Below, piece after piece: positions 5,292-13,758 of a stretch of 37,512 nt of DNA (positions are counted from its first letter, which is position 1; the number at the start of each line of letters is the position of its first letter). The position numbers and the translations under genes are program-made. The notes beneath the pieces were generated by a model. The model searched no databases. It was not told the origin of the DNA and saw nothing but the letters and a program-made list of their open reading frames with translations. The stretch comes from CAZDVQ01 sp964508975 (GTDB lineage: Bacteria > Bacteroidota > Bacteroidia > Chitinophagales > Saprospiraceae): assembly GCA_964508975.1 (NCBI GenBank), contig CAZDVQ010000043.1:1-37512 (forward strand), written 5' to 3'.

Positions 5292-8102
5292 TTGAAACAC
5301 TTTACATTTGCGCTGTTCCTCCTACTGGCAGGAAAAAGCCTGTTTGCCCAAGATATGTCTATCAACGGCCGCATTGTTGATAGCCTCAATAACGAACCGC
5401 TGATTGGTGCCAACGTGGCCCTATACAACCGCAATGACACGGTGCCCCAGTTTTTCACCAGCACCGATGTGGACGGTATTTTTGAATTCAATAACCTGCC
5501 CACCAAGCCTTTCCGCGTCAGGATTAGCTACATTGGTTACAAGCAGAAAGAGCTGCGTTTCATGCCCAATGACCTGGTGAATAAAATGGGCAATATTGGT
5601 TTGCAAACCGATGACAAGCTCATCAACGAGGTGACGGTGACGGGTAAAATCCCGCCATCAGTACAACTGGGCGATACCACGCAGTTTAACGCTAACGCCT
5701 TTAAAACTAACCCAGATGCCAACGCCGAGGACCTCATACGTAAAATGCCCGGCATGACCATGGAAAACGGTCAGCTCAAAGCCCAAGGCGAACAAGTAAA
5801 ACAAGTGACGGTTGATGGTAAACCCTATTTTGGCGACGATCCCAACATGGCCCTTAAAAATATACCCGCGTACGCCATTGAGAGCGTTCAGGTGTTTGAC
5901 CAGCAAAGCGAACAATCGCGTTTTACGGGTTTTGATGATGGCCAAACCACCAAGACAGTAAACATCGTGATTAAACCAGGTATGCAAAAAGGCTTTTTCG
6001 GGAAAGCATATGCCGGTTATGGCACCGACAACCGCTATAACGCGGGTGGTGCCTTGCACATCAACAAGAATAAACAGCGCATTTCGCTGTTGGGGATGAG
6101 CAATAACGTGAGCATACAAAATTTCTCGGCACAAGACCTTGGCGACTTGACCGCTGGCTCGGCTGGTAGTGGCGGTGGTGGCCGTGGTGGTCGCGGCGGC
6201 GGTGGCATGGGCTGGGAACGCAACAACCCTGTAGATAACTTTGTGAGTGGCGAAGCCACCAGCATATCGACCAACCATGCACTTGGTGTGAATTACCTTG
6301 GTTTTTATAACCCCAAGCTCACCTTGCAAGCCAGCTACTTCATTAACTACAAGCAGAATATCAGCGAGACGAGCATTGCCCGGACTAACTTCATCTCTGG
6401 CGAAACAGCCTCGTACTACGACCAGCTCAGCGAGGGTGATGCCAACTCTTTCAACCAACGCTTCAATGTGCGTTTGGAATGGAAAATAGACTCGTTCAAC
6501 AGCATAACTTTTACGCCCAAGGGCTCTTTCCAGACCAACAAGTCCATCAGTGACCTCAACAGTTTGTCCAGCTTGAGCCTAAACCGCAGCGATACCTTAA
6601 ACAGCTCGGTAAACCAGTACGACAACACCATGAACGGTTACAACCTGAGTGGAGAGTTCCTGTACCGCTTGTCGTTCCGCAAGCCCATGCGCACCTTCTC
6701 GTTGAGCATTCAGCCAGAATTCAGCAACGCCGTGAACGATGGTTTCCTAGTAGCCCGCAACGCCTTTTTGGAAAGCAACGTGATGATTATCGACTCGCTA
6801 GACCAGAATATTTATGCCAGCGCGCCCAACAATAAGCTAGTGGTTAACGCCAGTTGGAGTGAGCCCATCTCTAAAACTAGCATGTTGATGTTCCAAGGCA
6901 TTAGCACTTACCAGAAAAACTTCAGGGATCAACGCACGGCCAGTTTCAACGATATCAACAATACCTACAGCAGCATAGATACCAGCTTGAGCAACGAGGC
7001 CAGCAACATTTGGTTCTATAACCGTTTTAACCTGGCCTACCGCTTGCGCATGGGCGAGAAGTTTAACTTCGGTATCAACGCCGCGGTGCAGCATATGATG
7101 CTGGACGTTGAGCAAATATTCCCCGCCGAAACTGGCTATAGCAGGCAGTATTGGTATTTCTTGCCGGGTCTTTTCATGCGCTACGCCCCCAACAAGAATA
7201 CCAACGTACGCACATACTACCGCGCCTCTGTGACTACGCCTAGTGTGAACCAGTTACAACCTGTAACCAACAACAGTAATCCTTTACAGTTAACGGCTGG
7301 TAATCCAATGCTCAAACCAGAATTCAACAACAACGTGACTGTTCGGTATTCGAAAAACAATACCGACAAGAACAGCAACTTCAACGTGTTCTTCAATTTT
7401 AGCCAATCGTTCAACTACCTTGGTCAATCGCGCTTAGTAGCCACCGCCGATACCTTGATTGAGAGCTTGAACCTCTTGGTCCGCCAGGGTGCACAGTTTA
7501 CGCAGCCAGTCAACCTGGATGGTTACTGGGGCATCCGCAGCTCGGTTAGCTATGGCAAGTCGATGTTCAAGAACAAGTTGAATGCCAACCTGAGCCTTGG
7601 AGCCAACTTTACCCAAACCCCTGGTTTAATTAATGGCGTGCTGAACCGTACCGATGCATTTTCCATCGTGCCGGGCATTACTTTGAGCAGCAACATTAGC
7701 GAGAAGCTTGATATTGCCTTGAGCACCACGGCCAACAGTTGGTTCGTGAATAGCCAGGTACAAAGCAGCGGCAACAGCAATTACTACAACCAAAACAGCA
7801 ACCTGCGCTTCCAGTATATCTTCTGGAAAGGCTTTTTCATACAGGGCGACCTTAACCACACTTGGTTCTCCGGCTTGGGCGAGGGCTTTAACCAGCAATG
7901 GTTCTTGATGAACGGCAGCGTGGGTGCCAAATTGTCCAAAAACCAGTTGTCTGAAATCCGCTTATCGGTATTCGACGTGCTGCGCCAGAACAACAGCGTG
8001 AACCGCACCGTGAGCGATACTTACATCGAGGACGTTAAAAACCTGGTGTTGCAGCGCTATTTCATGCTGAGCTTTACCTATGGGTTTAAGAAATTTGGTT
8101 AA
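5292..8102 (+). CDS. TonB-dependent-receptor-like outer membrane beta-barrel protein
   Basis: This 936-residue protein starts with TTG: no ATG is available upstream (a TAA lies in frame at 5271), and the signal peptide MKHFTFALFLLLAG...LFAQ begins exactly at this codon. After cleavage near residue 20 comes a carboxypeptidase-regulatory-like beta-sandwich (about 23-107, SINGRIVDSLNNEPLIGANV), a plug-like region (about 125-230, with ANAEDLIRKMPGM and VTVDGKPYFGDDP), then a long barrel to the C-terminus (final FMLSFTYGFKKFG). A glycine/arginine-rich insert lies at residues 289-308. It fits the OMP_b-brl_3/TonB-receptor-like class. The substrate is unknown; no SusD partner is adjacent, which argues against a standard glycan-uptake pair. 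Confidence 0.88.
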   Translation: MKHFTFALFLLLAGKSLFAQDMSINGRIVDSLNNEPLIGANVALYNRNDTVPQFFTSTDVDGIFEFNNLPTKPFRVRISYIGYKQKELRFMPNDLVNKMGNIGLQTDDKLINEVTVTGKIPPSVQLGDTTQFNANAFKTNPDANAEDLIRKMPGMTMENGQLKAQGEQVKQVTVDGKPYFGDDPNMALKNIPAYAIESVQVFDQQSEQSRFTGFDDGQTTKTVNIVIKPGMQKGFFGKAYAGYGTDNRYNAGGALHINKNKQRISLLGMSNNVSIQNFSAQDLGDLTAGSAGSGGGGRGGRGGGGMGWERNNPVDNFVSGEATSISTNHALGVNYLGFYNPKLTLQASYFINYKQNISETSIARTNFISGETASYYDQLSEGDANSFNQRFNVRLEWKIDSFNSITFTPKGSFQTNKSISDLNSLSSLSLNRSDTLNSSVNQYDNTMNGYNLSGEFLYRLSFRKPMRTFSLSIQPEFSNAVNDGFLVARNAFLESNVMIIDSLDQNIYASAPNNKLVVNASWSEPISKTSMLMFQGISTYQKNFRDQRTASFNDINNTYSSIDTSLSNEASNIWFYNRFNLAYRLRMGEKFNFGINAAVQHMMLDVEQIFPAETGYSRQYWYFLPGLFMRYAPNKNTNVRTYYRASVTTPSVNQLQPVTNNSNPLQLTAGNPMLKPEFNNNVTVRYSKNNTDKNSNFNVFFNFSQSFNYLGQSRLVATADTLIESLNLLVRQGAQFTQPVNLDGYWGIRSSVSYGKSMFKNKLNANLSLGANFTQTPGLINGVLNRTDAFSIVPGITLSSNISEKLDIALSTTANSWFVNSQVQSSGNSNYYNQNSNLRFQYIFWKGFFIQGDLNHTWFSGLGEGFNQQWFLMNGSVGAKLSKNQLSEIRLSVFDVLRQNNSVNRTVSDTYIEDVKNLVLQRYFMLSFTYGFKKFG

Positions 8103-8143
8103 CTAATCTTAACCCGCAGCGATGCTGCGGGTTAAGATTAGTT
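8101..8143 (+). terminator. Perfect 20-bp hairpin terminator after the barrel protein gene
   Basis: Bases 8101-8120 pair perfectly with 8124-8143, leaving a GAT loop (core AACCCGCAGC/GCTGCGGGTT). The stem starts within the TAA stop codon. There is no long T-tract after it, but the stability and position make a transcription stop or 3'-end protection likely. Confidence 0.75.
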
Positions 8144-8185
8144 AAGATTATGGATTATGAATTGTTGATTATGGATGATTGGTTT
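8141..8185. repeat. Short degenerate tandem spacer (GATTATGGAT words)
   Basis: Words such as GATTATGGATTATGAATT and GATTATGGATGATT repeat imperfectly. It is one of several such stuttering spacers in the window. Confidence 0.45.
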
Positions 8186-8274
8186 GGGGCGCAATGAAAC
8201 ATCTTTCTTGCTTATCTGTAAAAAAATTCAGCACGCTGCTCCCTGTTCTAAACCTGTGGCTGCGCCACGGGTTC

Positions 8275-8406
8275 CCGCGCTAGGTGCGTGAAGCGCCGTG
8301 CGTAGCACGGGCCCGAAGGGCCGACCGTTCAGGGAGTGCGGAACGGACCGGCGACGCGTACATAGGGGCGTATGACATACGCCCCGAGCAGCGGCGCAGC
8401 GCCCAA
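8275..8406 (-). repeat. R element, copy R4 (divergent)
   Basis: Minus-strand reading starts TTTTGGGCGCTGC. The closing stem has become GGCGCT/AGCGC (plus arms 8398-8404 and 8277-8281), a compensated C-to-T/G-to-A change. The second arm holds GGGGCGTATG/CATACGCCCC with a 1-2 nt loop. The core is the most divergent of the set (GTCCGTTCCGCACTCCCTG), and the last hairpin is CGTGC-TAC-GCACG. It lies between convergent genes. Confidence 0.75.
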
Positions 8407-8418
8407 AAAACAAAAAAA

Positions 8419-8521
8419 TAGGGGTAGCTCTAAGCGTATGTTTGGACTTTAGCTTCCGGCGAAAAACAGCTCGTTTTTCCCTCGAAACCCAAAATCCAAA
8501 CATACTCTAAAACTACCCCTA
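8419..8521. terminator. Long imperfect inverted repeat between convergent genes
   Basis: Bases 8419-8446 (TAGGGGTAG...TATGTTTGGA) pair with 8495-8521 with a few mismatches. A second stem, GAAAAAC/GTTTTTC, at 8461-8467/8473-8479 sits in the middle. It lies 28 bp after the fsa stop codon and could act as a two-way transcription terminator, or it could be the remnant of an inserted palindrome. Confidence 0.5.
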
Positions 8522-8548
8522 CCGGAATATAGTATTTTGGATACTTAA

Positions 8549-9205
8549 TTAGCCGTTCGACTTGCCGTGGTCGGCCAAGAACTGTGCTAAACCGATATCG
8601 GTCAATGGATGCTTAAGCAAGCCTGTGATGGCGTTGAGCGGACAAGTAACCACGTCGGCACCGGCCTCAGCACATGAAACGATGTGCAGCGGGTTGCGGA
8701 TAGATGCCGCCAAAACCTCGGTCATGTAGCCTTGGATACCGTAAATATCAACGATCTGGCGGATAAGGCCCACGCCATCCCAAGTGATGTCGTCTACGCG
8801 GCCAATAAATGGCGAAACGTAAGTGGCACCAGCCTTGGCAGCCAAGATAGCCTGGCCAGCCGAAAATACTAGGGTACAGTTGGTTTTGATACCTTTCTCG
8901 GTAAAGTAGTTGATGGCTTTGATACCGTCTTTAATCATCGGGATTTTAACCACGATGTTCTCGTGCAAGTCGGCCAAACGCTCGCCTTCACGTACCATGC
9001 CGGCAAAATCAGTGGAGATAACCTCTGCGCTCACGTCACCGTCAACGATTTTGCATATGTCAACGTAGTGTTTCATGATGTTCGCCTCGCCCGTGATGCC
9101 TTCTTTGGCCATCAACGAAGGGTTGGTGGTCACGCCATCCAAGATACCAAGGTCGGCGGCTTCTTGAATCTGGGCCAAATTTGCGGTGTCGATAAAGAAT
9201 TTCAT
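8549..9205 (-). CDS. fsa: Fructose-6-phosphate aldolase / transaldolase-like protein
   Basis: This 218-residue single-domain TIM barrel belongs to the small transaldolase (TalB/FSA) group. Landmarks are MKFFIDTANLAQIQEA at the start, DGVTTNPSLMAKEG at 23-36, and the Schiff-base lysine K87 in VVKIPM. SAGQA, YVSPFIGRVDD and the C-terminal HPLTDIGLAQFLADHGK also fit the family. It either transfers dihydroxyacetone units in the non-oxidative pentose phosphate pathway or cleaves fructose 6-phosphate; sequence alone does not separate the two. The length is typical. It lies downstream of purE and may share its transcript. Confidence 0.92.
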   Translation of the reverse strand: MKFFIDTANLAQIQEAADLGILDGVTTNPSLMAKEGITGEANIMKHYVDICKIVDGDVSAEVISTDFAGMVREGERLADLHENIVVKIPMIKDGIKAINYFTEKGIKTNCTLVFSAGQAILAAKAGATYVSPFIGRVDDITWDGVGLIRQIVDIYGIQGYMTEVLAASIRNPLHIVSCAEAGADVVTCPLNAITGLLKHPLTDIGLAQFLADHGKSNG

Positions 9206-9243
9206 AGGTCTAGTAGTAAAGGGTTATTTTGAATGATTGATTT

Positions 9244-9708
9244 TTACTGGTTGGCCAAAACGGCTTCTTTTAGGGATTCCTTGTAGGCCAATATTTTGGC
9301 TTGGAGTGCGCTATCGTGGCAGGCCATGATTTGCGCGGCTAAAATACCGGCGTTTTTAGCGCCGTTTAAGGCTACCGTGGCTACAGGTACACCGCCGGGC
9401 ATCTGGAGTATCGACAACACGGAATCCCAGCCGTCGATGGAATTGGACGATTTAACTGGCACGCCAATTACAGGCAATGGGCTCAAGGAAGCCACCATGC
9501 CCGGCAAATGCGCGGCACCACCTGCCCCGGCGATAATCACCTTGACGCCACGCTCGTGGGCTGTCTTGGCAAATTCTACCATGTACTCCGGCGTACGGTG
9601 CGCCGACACGATTTTGACCTCGTGCGCAATGCCAAAGTATTGTACCATCTCAACAGCCTGTTGCATCACTGGCATGTCAGATTTTGAGCCCATTATAATG
9701 CTGATCAT
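9244..9708 (-). CDS. purE: N5-carboxyaminoimidazole ribonucleotide mutase
   Basis: This 154-residue class I PurE moves the carboxyl group of N5-CAIR to make CAIR in purine synthesis. Visible are GSKSDMPVM near the start, the SAHRTPE catalytic motif at about 40-46, AGAGGAAHLPGMVAS and GVPVKSSNSIDGWDSVLSI. It works directly after PurK, which is encoded 52 bp upstream on the same strand, so the two very likely form an operon. The spacer between them is a low-complexity repeat. Nothing is missing. Confidence 0.96.
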   Translation of the reverse strand: MISIIMGSKSDMPVMQQAVEMVQYFGIAHEVKIVSAHRTPEYMVEFAKTAHERGVKVIIAGAGGAAHLPGMVASLSPLPVIGVPVKSSNSIDGWDSVLSILQMPGGVPVATVALNGAKNAGILAAQIMACHDSALQAKILAYKESLKEAVLANQ

Positions 9709-9720
9709 AGTTAAAAATTT

Positions 9721-9779
9721 AAAGTTATGAGTTAAGAGTTGTGCGTTTCACTTTAAACTTCTAACTCCTAACTCTTATC
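9721..9779. repeat. Stuttering spacer between purE and purK
   Basis: On the minus strand it reads AAGAGTTAGGAGTTAGAAGT followed by related words (AACTCTTAACTCATAACTTT). The last codons of purK (EIRVRS and stop) are made of this repeat. Words recur with small changes, as in the spacers at 10911-11013. Confidence 0.5.
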
Positions 9780-10903
9780 TCTTTCTGTGTTTTTCTAGCT
9801 ATTTCAATCGCTTCATCTGGTGTTTCTGCCGTGATGGTCACGTGGCCCATTTTGCGGAAAGGCTTGGTAATAGCTTTACCGTACAAATGGATATGCACGC
9901 CAGGCAAAGCCTGTGCAGCGTCTAAACCTTCGTACACCACGGGGCCTTCAAAACCAGGCTCACCAAGGATGTTGACCATCACCGCGGGACTGTGTAGGCG
10001 GGTATCACCCAGCGGGTAACCCATCACCGAGCGGATGTGCTGCTCAAACTGCGAGGTCGTACAACTCTCGATAGTATGGTGCCCGCTGTTGTGCGCACGG
10101 GGCGCCACCTCGTTGATGAACAAACGACCTTTTTTGTCGAGGAAGAGCTCTACCGCCAACAAACCGCGGGTGTTGAAAGCCTTGAGGCAATCCTCAGCTA
10201 ACAACATAGCCTCGCGTTCCAAGTGCGGCTCAATCATAGCAGGACACTGCAAGAGCTCTACCAAGTTGGCCTCGGGGTGGAACACCATGTCTACAAGCGG
10301 GAAAGGCACCACCCTACCAAAGGCATCTGCTGCCACGATAACCGAAAGTTCTTTCTCGATGTCGACTAAATCCTCTACCACGCAAGGTACATCGAACAAC
10401 TTGTGGAGGTCGGCCTCGCTGCGTATAATTTGAACGCCTTTGCCGTCGTAGCCAAACTGGCGCATCTTCTGTACAAATGGAATGCTGATATGCCCAGAAG
10501 CCAGTGCTGCTCGCACGGCCTGTGCATGGTCAAACAAGTGGAAATCTGCACTAGGTAAACCGTGCTCCTGGTAAAACTGCTTCTGCAAGCCTTTATCCTG
10601 GATGATTTTCAGCGCGGCTGGACTTGGGTACACTTCCTTGCCTTCTTGTTCCAATTGGGCCAAGGCATCGGCATTAACTTGCTCAATCTCAATGGTAATC
10701 ACATCAACCTTGCGACCAAAGGCCAGCACGGTTTCATAATCGCGAAAATCACCAACTTCAAAGCGTGGACACCAGCTCGATACCGAGCAGTTAGGATCGG
10801 GATCCATGAAGTACACCGGGATGTCAAGGTTGATAAGCGTGGGCAACATCATTTGACCAAGCTGACCGCCACCTAATATACCTAATGTTTTCGTCTGACG
10901 CAT
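9761..10903 (-). CDS. purK: 5-(carboxyamino)imidazole ribonucleotide synthase
   Basis: This 380-residue ATP-grasp enzyme makes N5-CAIR from AIR, bicarbonate and ATP. The N-terminal fold has GILGGGQLGQMM, the central ATP-grasp contains PFVQKMRQFGYDGKGVQII and VVEDLVDIEKELSVIVA, and the metal/ATP site has LFINEVAPRAHNSGHHTIE. All are at the expected order and length. The extreme C-terminus (EIRVRS) is encoded by a low-complexity repeat that also supplies the stop codon, so the ancestral C-terminus may have been slightly different. It precedes purE in the likely operon. Confidence 0.96.
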   Translation of the reverse strand: MRQTKTLGILGGGQLGQMMLPTLINLDIPVYFMDPDPNCSVSSWCPRFEVGDFRDYETVLAFGRKVDVITIEIEQVNADALAQLEQEGKEVYPSPAALKIIQDKGLQKQFYQEHGLPSADFHLFDHAQAVRAALASGHISIPFVQKMRQFGYDGKGVQIIRSEADLHKLFDVPCVVEDLVDIEKELSVIVAADAFGRVVPFPLVDMVFHPEANLVELLQCPAMIEPHLEREAMLLAEDCLKAFNTRGLLAVELFLDKKGRLFINEVAPRAHNSGHHTIESCTTSQFEQHIRSVMGYPLGDTRLHSPAVMVNILGEPGFEGPVVYEGLDAAQALPGVHIHLYGKAITKPFRKMGHVTITAETPDEAIEIARKTQKEIRVRS

Positions 10904-10910
10904 TTCAGTT

Positions 10911-10954
10911 AACTATGAATGATGAACAATGAACTATGAATGATGAACTATGAA
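10911..10954. repeat. Tandem spacer (TATGAATGATGAAC words)
   Basis: Imperfect tandem units ACTATGAATGATGAACAATG then AACTATGAATGATGAACTAT. It lies just upstream of purK, in what should be its 5' region. Confidence 0.6.
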
Positions 10955-10964
10955 ATTAATTAAA

Positions 10965-11013
10965 TATCTCCTCACTCCTATCTCCTCACTCCTATCTCCT
11001 CTCTCCTATCTTT
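10965..11013. repeat. Tandem 14-bp repeat (TATCTCCTCACTCC)
   Basis: Three and a half units of a 14-bp pyrimidine-rich repeat: TATCTCCTCACTCC twice, TATCTCCTCTCTCC, then TATCTTT. The minus-strand gene for the pseudouridine synthase ends inside it (stop at 10992-10994), so the repeat encodes the residues GERR. Confidence 0.8.
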
Positions 11014-11741
11014 CTCACAACATTCCACTTGCGCAATTGCTTGAGCAAAGCCTGGAAATCCTTCGGCGGATCACATTCAAAATGCATGCGTTCGCCCGAG
11101 CTCGGGTGGTTCAGGCTTAATTTCCAAGCATGTAAGGTAGTGCGTTCCATAATGGGAAGCTCTTCCTCGTGCTTGGCTAAATTAAAGCCACGGTGTTTAA
11201 TTTTCGATAGTAAGAATTGAGTATTGCGGCCATACAGCGGGTCAACGGCCAAGGGGTAACCCCTGAAGGCAAAGTGAACCCGAATCTGGTGCATGCGGCC
11301 CGTTAAAATTTTAGCTTCAACCAGGGCGTAATCTTTAAATTTCTCAGCTACTTGATATTGCGTCAAGCAATGTTTACCTGCCCGTGAGACTTTCATGGTA
11401 CCAGGCTTAGCTTTATTAGGCTCCAAGGATAAGGTGATATCGCCCTGTTCTGGCGTTGGGGTGCCTTCTGTAATCGCTAGGTAGGTTTTCTCGGTCTCGC
11501 GCTTTTGAAACTGTTGGCTCAAGTTCGAGTGGGCCGTTTCGTTTAATGCAAAGCAAATCAAGCCTGAGGTCTCCCGGTCAAGGCGGTGCACCACGAAAAT
11601 TTTACCGTACTGCTGGTTTAGCATCCCGTAAAGGTTGGGGGCATCCTCCTTGAAGCGGTCGGGCAAAGTCAATACCCCCGGGGCTTTATTCACGATGACC
11701 AAGTCTTGGTCCTCGTACACGATGTCAAGCTTCAGCTTCAT
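10992..11741 (-). CDS. RluA-family pseudouridine synthase
   Basis: This 249-residue enzyme isomerises uridines in structured RNA. The catalytic motif HRLDRETSG is at 52-60, with D55 as the nucleophile; TGRMHQIRVHFAFRGYPLAVDPLYG is the second family signature. It lacks the N-terminal S4 domain found in RluC/RluD, so it belongs to the short RluA/TruC-like branch; the target position in rRNA or tRNA cannot be told. The last residues come from a tandem repeat. The start codon directly abuts the murA stop codon, so the two are probably co-transcribed. Confidence 0.9.
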   Translation of the reverse strand: MKLKLDIVYEDQDLVIVNKAPGVLTLPDRFKEDAPNLYGMLNQQYGKIFVVHRLDRETSGLICFALNETAHSNLSQQFQKRETEKTYLAITEGTPTPEQGDITLSLEPNKAKPGTMKVSRAGKHCLTQYQVAEKFKDYALVEAKILTGRMHQIRVHFAFRGYPLAVDPLYGRNTQFLLSKIKHRGFNLAKHEEELPIMERTTLHAWKLSLNHPSSGERMHFECDPPKDFQALLKQLRKWNVVRKIGERR

Positions 11742-13061
11742 CTAGTCGTTTACCCTTTGTATGTTGGCGCCAACGGCGTTCAATCGTTTTTCGATGTGTT
11801 GGTAGCCGCGGTCAATTTGGCTAATCTGAAAGATTTTGCTCGTGCCTTCTGCCGACAAGGCTGCAATCAACAGGGCCACACCCGCGCGGATATCGGGCGA
11901 GGTCATATGTATGCCACGTAGTTTTGCTTCGCGGTTCATGCCAATTACGGTAGCGCGGTGGGGGTCGCACAAAATGATTTTTGCACCCATGTCAATCAGT
12001 TTGTCCACAAAGAACAAACGGCTTTCAAACATTTTTTGGTGAATGAGGATACTGCCCTTGGCCTGCGTGGCCGTTACCAGCAAAATACTCATCAAGTCAG
12101 GTGTAAAACCGGGCCAAGGGGCGTCGTAGATGGTCAAAATACCGCCATCCATGAACGAACCGATCTCGTATGAATCTTGCTGCGGGATACGGATATCATC
12201 TCCGTTGATTTCCAGTTGCAAACCCAACTTTTGGAAGGTGGGCAAAATAATCCCCAACTGGTCAACCCTACAATCCTTGATGGTTAAATCGCTGTTGGTC
12301 ATGGCAGCAAGGCCAATAAAACTACCAATTTCTATCATGTCGGGCAACACGCGGTGTGCGGTGCCATGCAGTTTATCTACGCCTTCAATGGTCAACATGT
12401 TCGAACCGATGCCACTAATACGGGCACCCATGCTGTTCAACATCTTACAAAGTTGCTGCAAATAAGGCTCACACGCGGCATTGTATATAACGGTTTGGCC
12501 TTTTGCCCTAACGGCGGCCATCAACACGTTGGCTGTACCTGTCACCGAAATTTCATCCATCAGGATGTATGTCCCAACTAGGTTCGGCGCTTCAAGCGAG
12601 TACATGTAATTCACCTCGTCCAAGCTCAAGGTTGCGCCTAGCTTTCTAAAGCCGCTAAAGTGCGCATCCATGTGCCTGCGGCCTATTTTATCACCGCCTG
12701 GTTTAGGCAGGATAGCTTTACCAAAACGAGCCAGCAATGGGCCAATCAAGGTAACTGAACCCCTGATTTTGCCCGCGTGCGTGGCAAAATCTAGCGAGTG
12801 CATATAGTCTAGGTCGATGTTCGCTGCCTCGAACGTCCAAGTATCGTCGTTAAGTCGTTCAACAACAACACCAAGCCCCTTCAACAGGTTGATTAACAGC
12901 TGAATATCCAGGATATCTGGAATATTCGATATCGTCACCTTTTCCTCGGTGAGCAACACTGCTGCAACAATCTGCAAGGCTTCATTCTTGGCACCTTGTG
13001 GGATAAGCTCCCCGTGGAGTTTCCGTCCACCCTCTACGATAAATGCTTCTCCGCCGGCCAT
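11742..13061 (-). CDS. murA: UDP-N-acetylglucosamine 1-carboxyvinyltransferase
   Basis: This 439-residue enzyme transfers enolpyruvate from PEP to UDP-GlcNAc, the first committed step of peptidoglycan synthesis. The substrate lysine is K25 (PQGAKNEALQ). The flexible loop reads PKPGGDKIGRRHMDAHF, with D124 where Escherichia coli has Cys115. Asp at this position keeps activity but removes the thiol that fosfomycin alkylates, so natural resistance at the target is expected. From memory this is general in Bacteroidota. It lies 2 bp after DUF4290, a pairing I recall from related genomes, and in the same cluster as glmS, which supplies the UDP-GlcNAc precursor. Confidence 0.96.
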   Translation of the reverse strand: MAGGEAFIVEGGRKLHGELIPQGAKNEALQIVAAVLLTEEKVTISNIPDILDIQLLINLLKGLGVVVERLNDDTWTFEAANIDLDYMHSLDFATHAGKIRGSVTLIGPLLARFGKAILPKPGGDKIGRRHMDAHFSGFRKLGATLSLDEVNYMYSLEAPNLVGTYILMDEISVTGTANVLMAAVRAKGQTVIYNAACEPYLQQLCKMLNSMGARISGIGSNMLTIEGVDKLHGTAHRVLPDMIEIGSFIGLAAMTNSDLTIKDCRVDQLGIILPTFQKLGLQLEINGDDIRIPQQDSYEIGSFMDGGILTIYDAPWPGFTPDLMSILLVTATQAKGSILIHQKMFESRLFFVDKLIDMGAKIILCDPHRATVIGMNREAKLRGIHMTSPDIRAGVALLIAALSAEGTSKIFQISQIDRGYQHIEKRLNAVGANIQRVND

Positions 13062-13063
13062 AT

Positions 13064-13723
13064 TTAGTAGCGTTTTCCGATGATTAAGTTACTGACTACC
13101 TTCTTGCGTTTTTTGTTTTTCTTCTTGCTGTTCGATTCCAAGATAGCTTTTTCAATCAACTTGGTCTCCTTTGAAAAGTGCTGCGGGTTCACCAAACGGT
13201 CAATGTTCGAGCCAGGGGTTAGGCTCAATGTTCCTTCCGACAGGGTTTTCATATCCAGGTGGATGGTCTCGTCCATCACATGGTCTTTATGCCAGTTCAA
13301 ATAGGCCATTTTCATGTAAGCACCAATGGCTTGCACATATTCCTGGCGTTTTTCTGGCTCCATAGTCTTGGCCTTTTCAATCATCACCTTAACGGTTTGA
13401 CCGTATTGGCGCATTTTATTCGACTTTTTCGGGTAGTCCAAATAACCAGCCCGCACACCAATTTCGTGTATGATAATACCTTCTGGTTTGTCCACGTCAA
13501 GCTCGCCGCCAGCCATGTGAATCAGGTGCGACCACATTTTCAAGCGGGCTTCTTCCGGGTTGCTCGATGCAGGCGACAAGGTCTCCATCAGGTCGATAAT
13601 GCGTTCAACCCAAGCTTGGCGCTCGGTTTTGTCTTCAATGGTCTTGGCCTTGTCAATCAATTCTTGCACGTAGCGGCCATATTCCTTGAATTTCAGCCCC
13701 GACTTTGAGGTATTATAATGCAT
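13064..13723 (-). CDS. DUF4290 protein
   Basis: This 219-residue mostly helical cytosolic protein begins MHYNTSKSGLKFKEYGRYVQ, the typical DUF4290 start. The middle contains GGELDVDKPEGIIIHEIGVR and LDYPKKSNKMRQYG. A lysine-rich tail (residues about 197-208) precedes NLIIGKRY. The family function is unknown. Its fixed position directly upstream of murA suggests a link to cell-wall synthesis or simply an old operon. No signal peptide or membrane segment is visible. Confidence 0.85.
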   Translation of the reverse strand: MHYNTSKSGLKFKEYGRYVQELIDKAKTIEDKTERQAWVERIIDLMETLSPASSNPEEARLKMWSHLIHMAGGELDVDKPEGIIIHEIGVRAGYLDYPKKSNKMRQYGQTVKVMIEKAKTMEPEKRQEYVQAIGAYMKMAYLNWHKDHVMDETIHLDMKTLSEGTLSLTPGSNIDRLVNPQHFSKETKLIEKAILESNSKKKNKKRKKVVSNLIIGKRY

Positions 13724-13758
13724 ATATATCTGGTAATTAAATCTTTATTTAGGATTAA

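Noticed and set aside
5658..6458. A 266-codon open frame antisense to the barrel protein gene
   Set aside because: It is the shadow of a strongly supported gene. It has no family character and arises from the codon bias of the plus strand.
8228..8503. Open frames running through R elements (here, at 13718-13945, 18245-18520, 29403-29648, 31051-31272 and 34644-35039)
   Set aside because: They read through stem-loops with covarying bases, have arginine/alanine-rich translations unlike each other in length and frame, and no start context. The covariation argues for structure, not coding.
10965..11013. Tandem repeat considered as a CRISPR remnant
   Set aside because: Units are 14 bp, directly adjacent with no spacers, and no cas gene is present. 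It is a simple tandem repeat.
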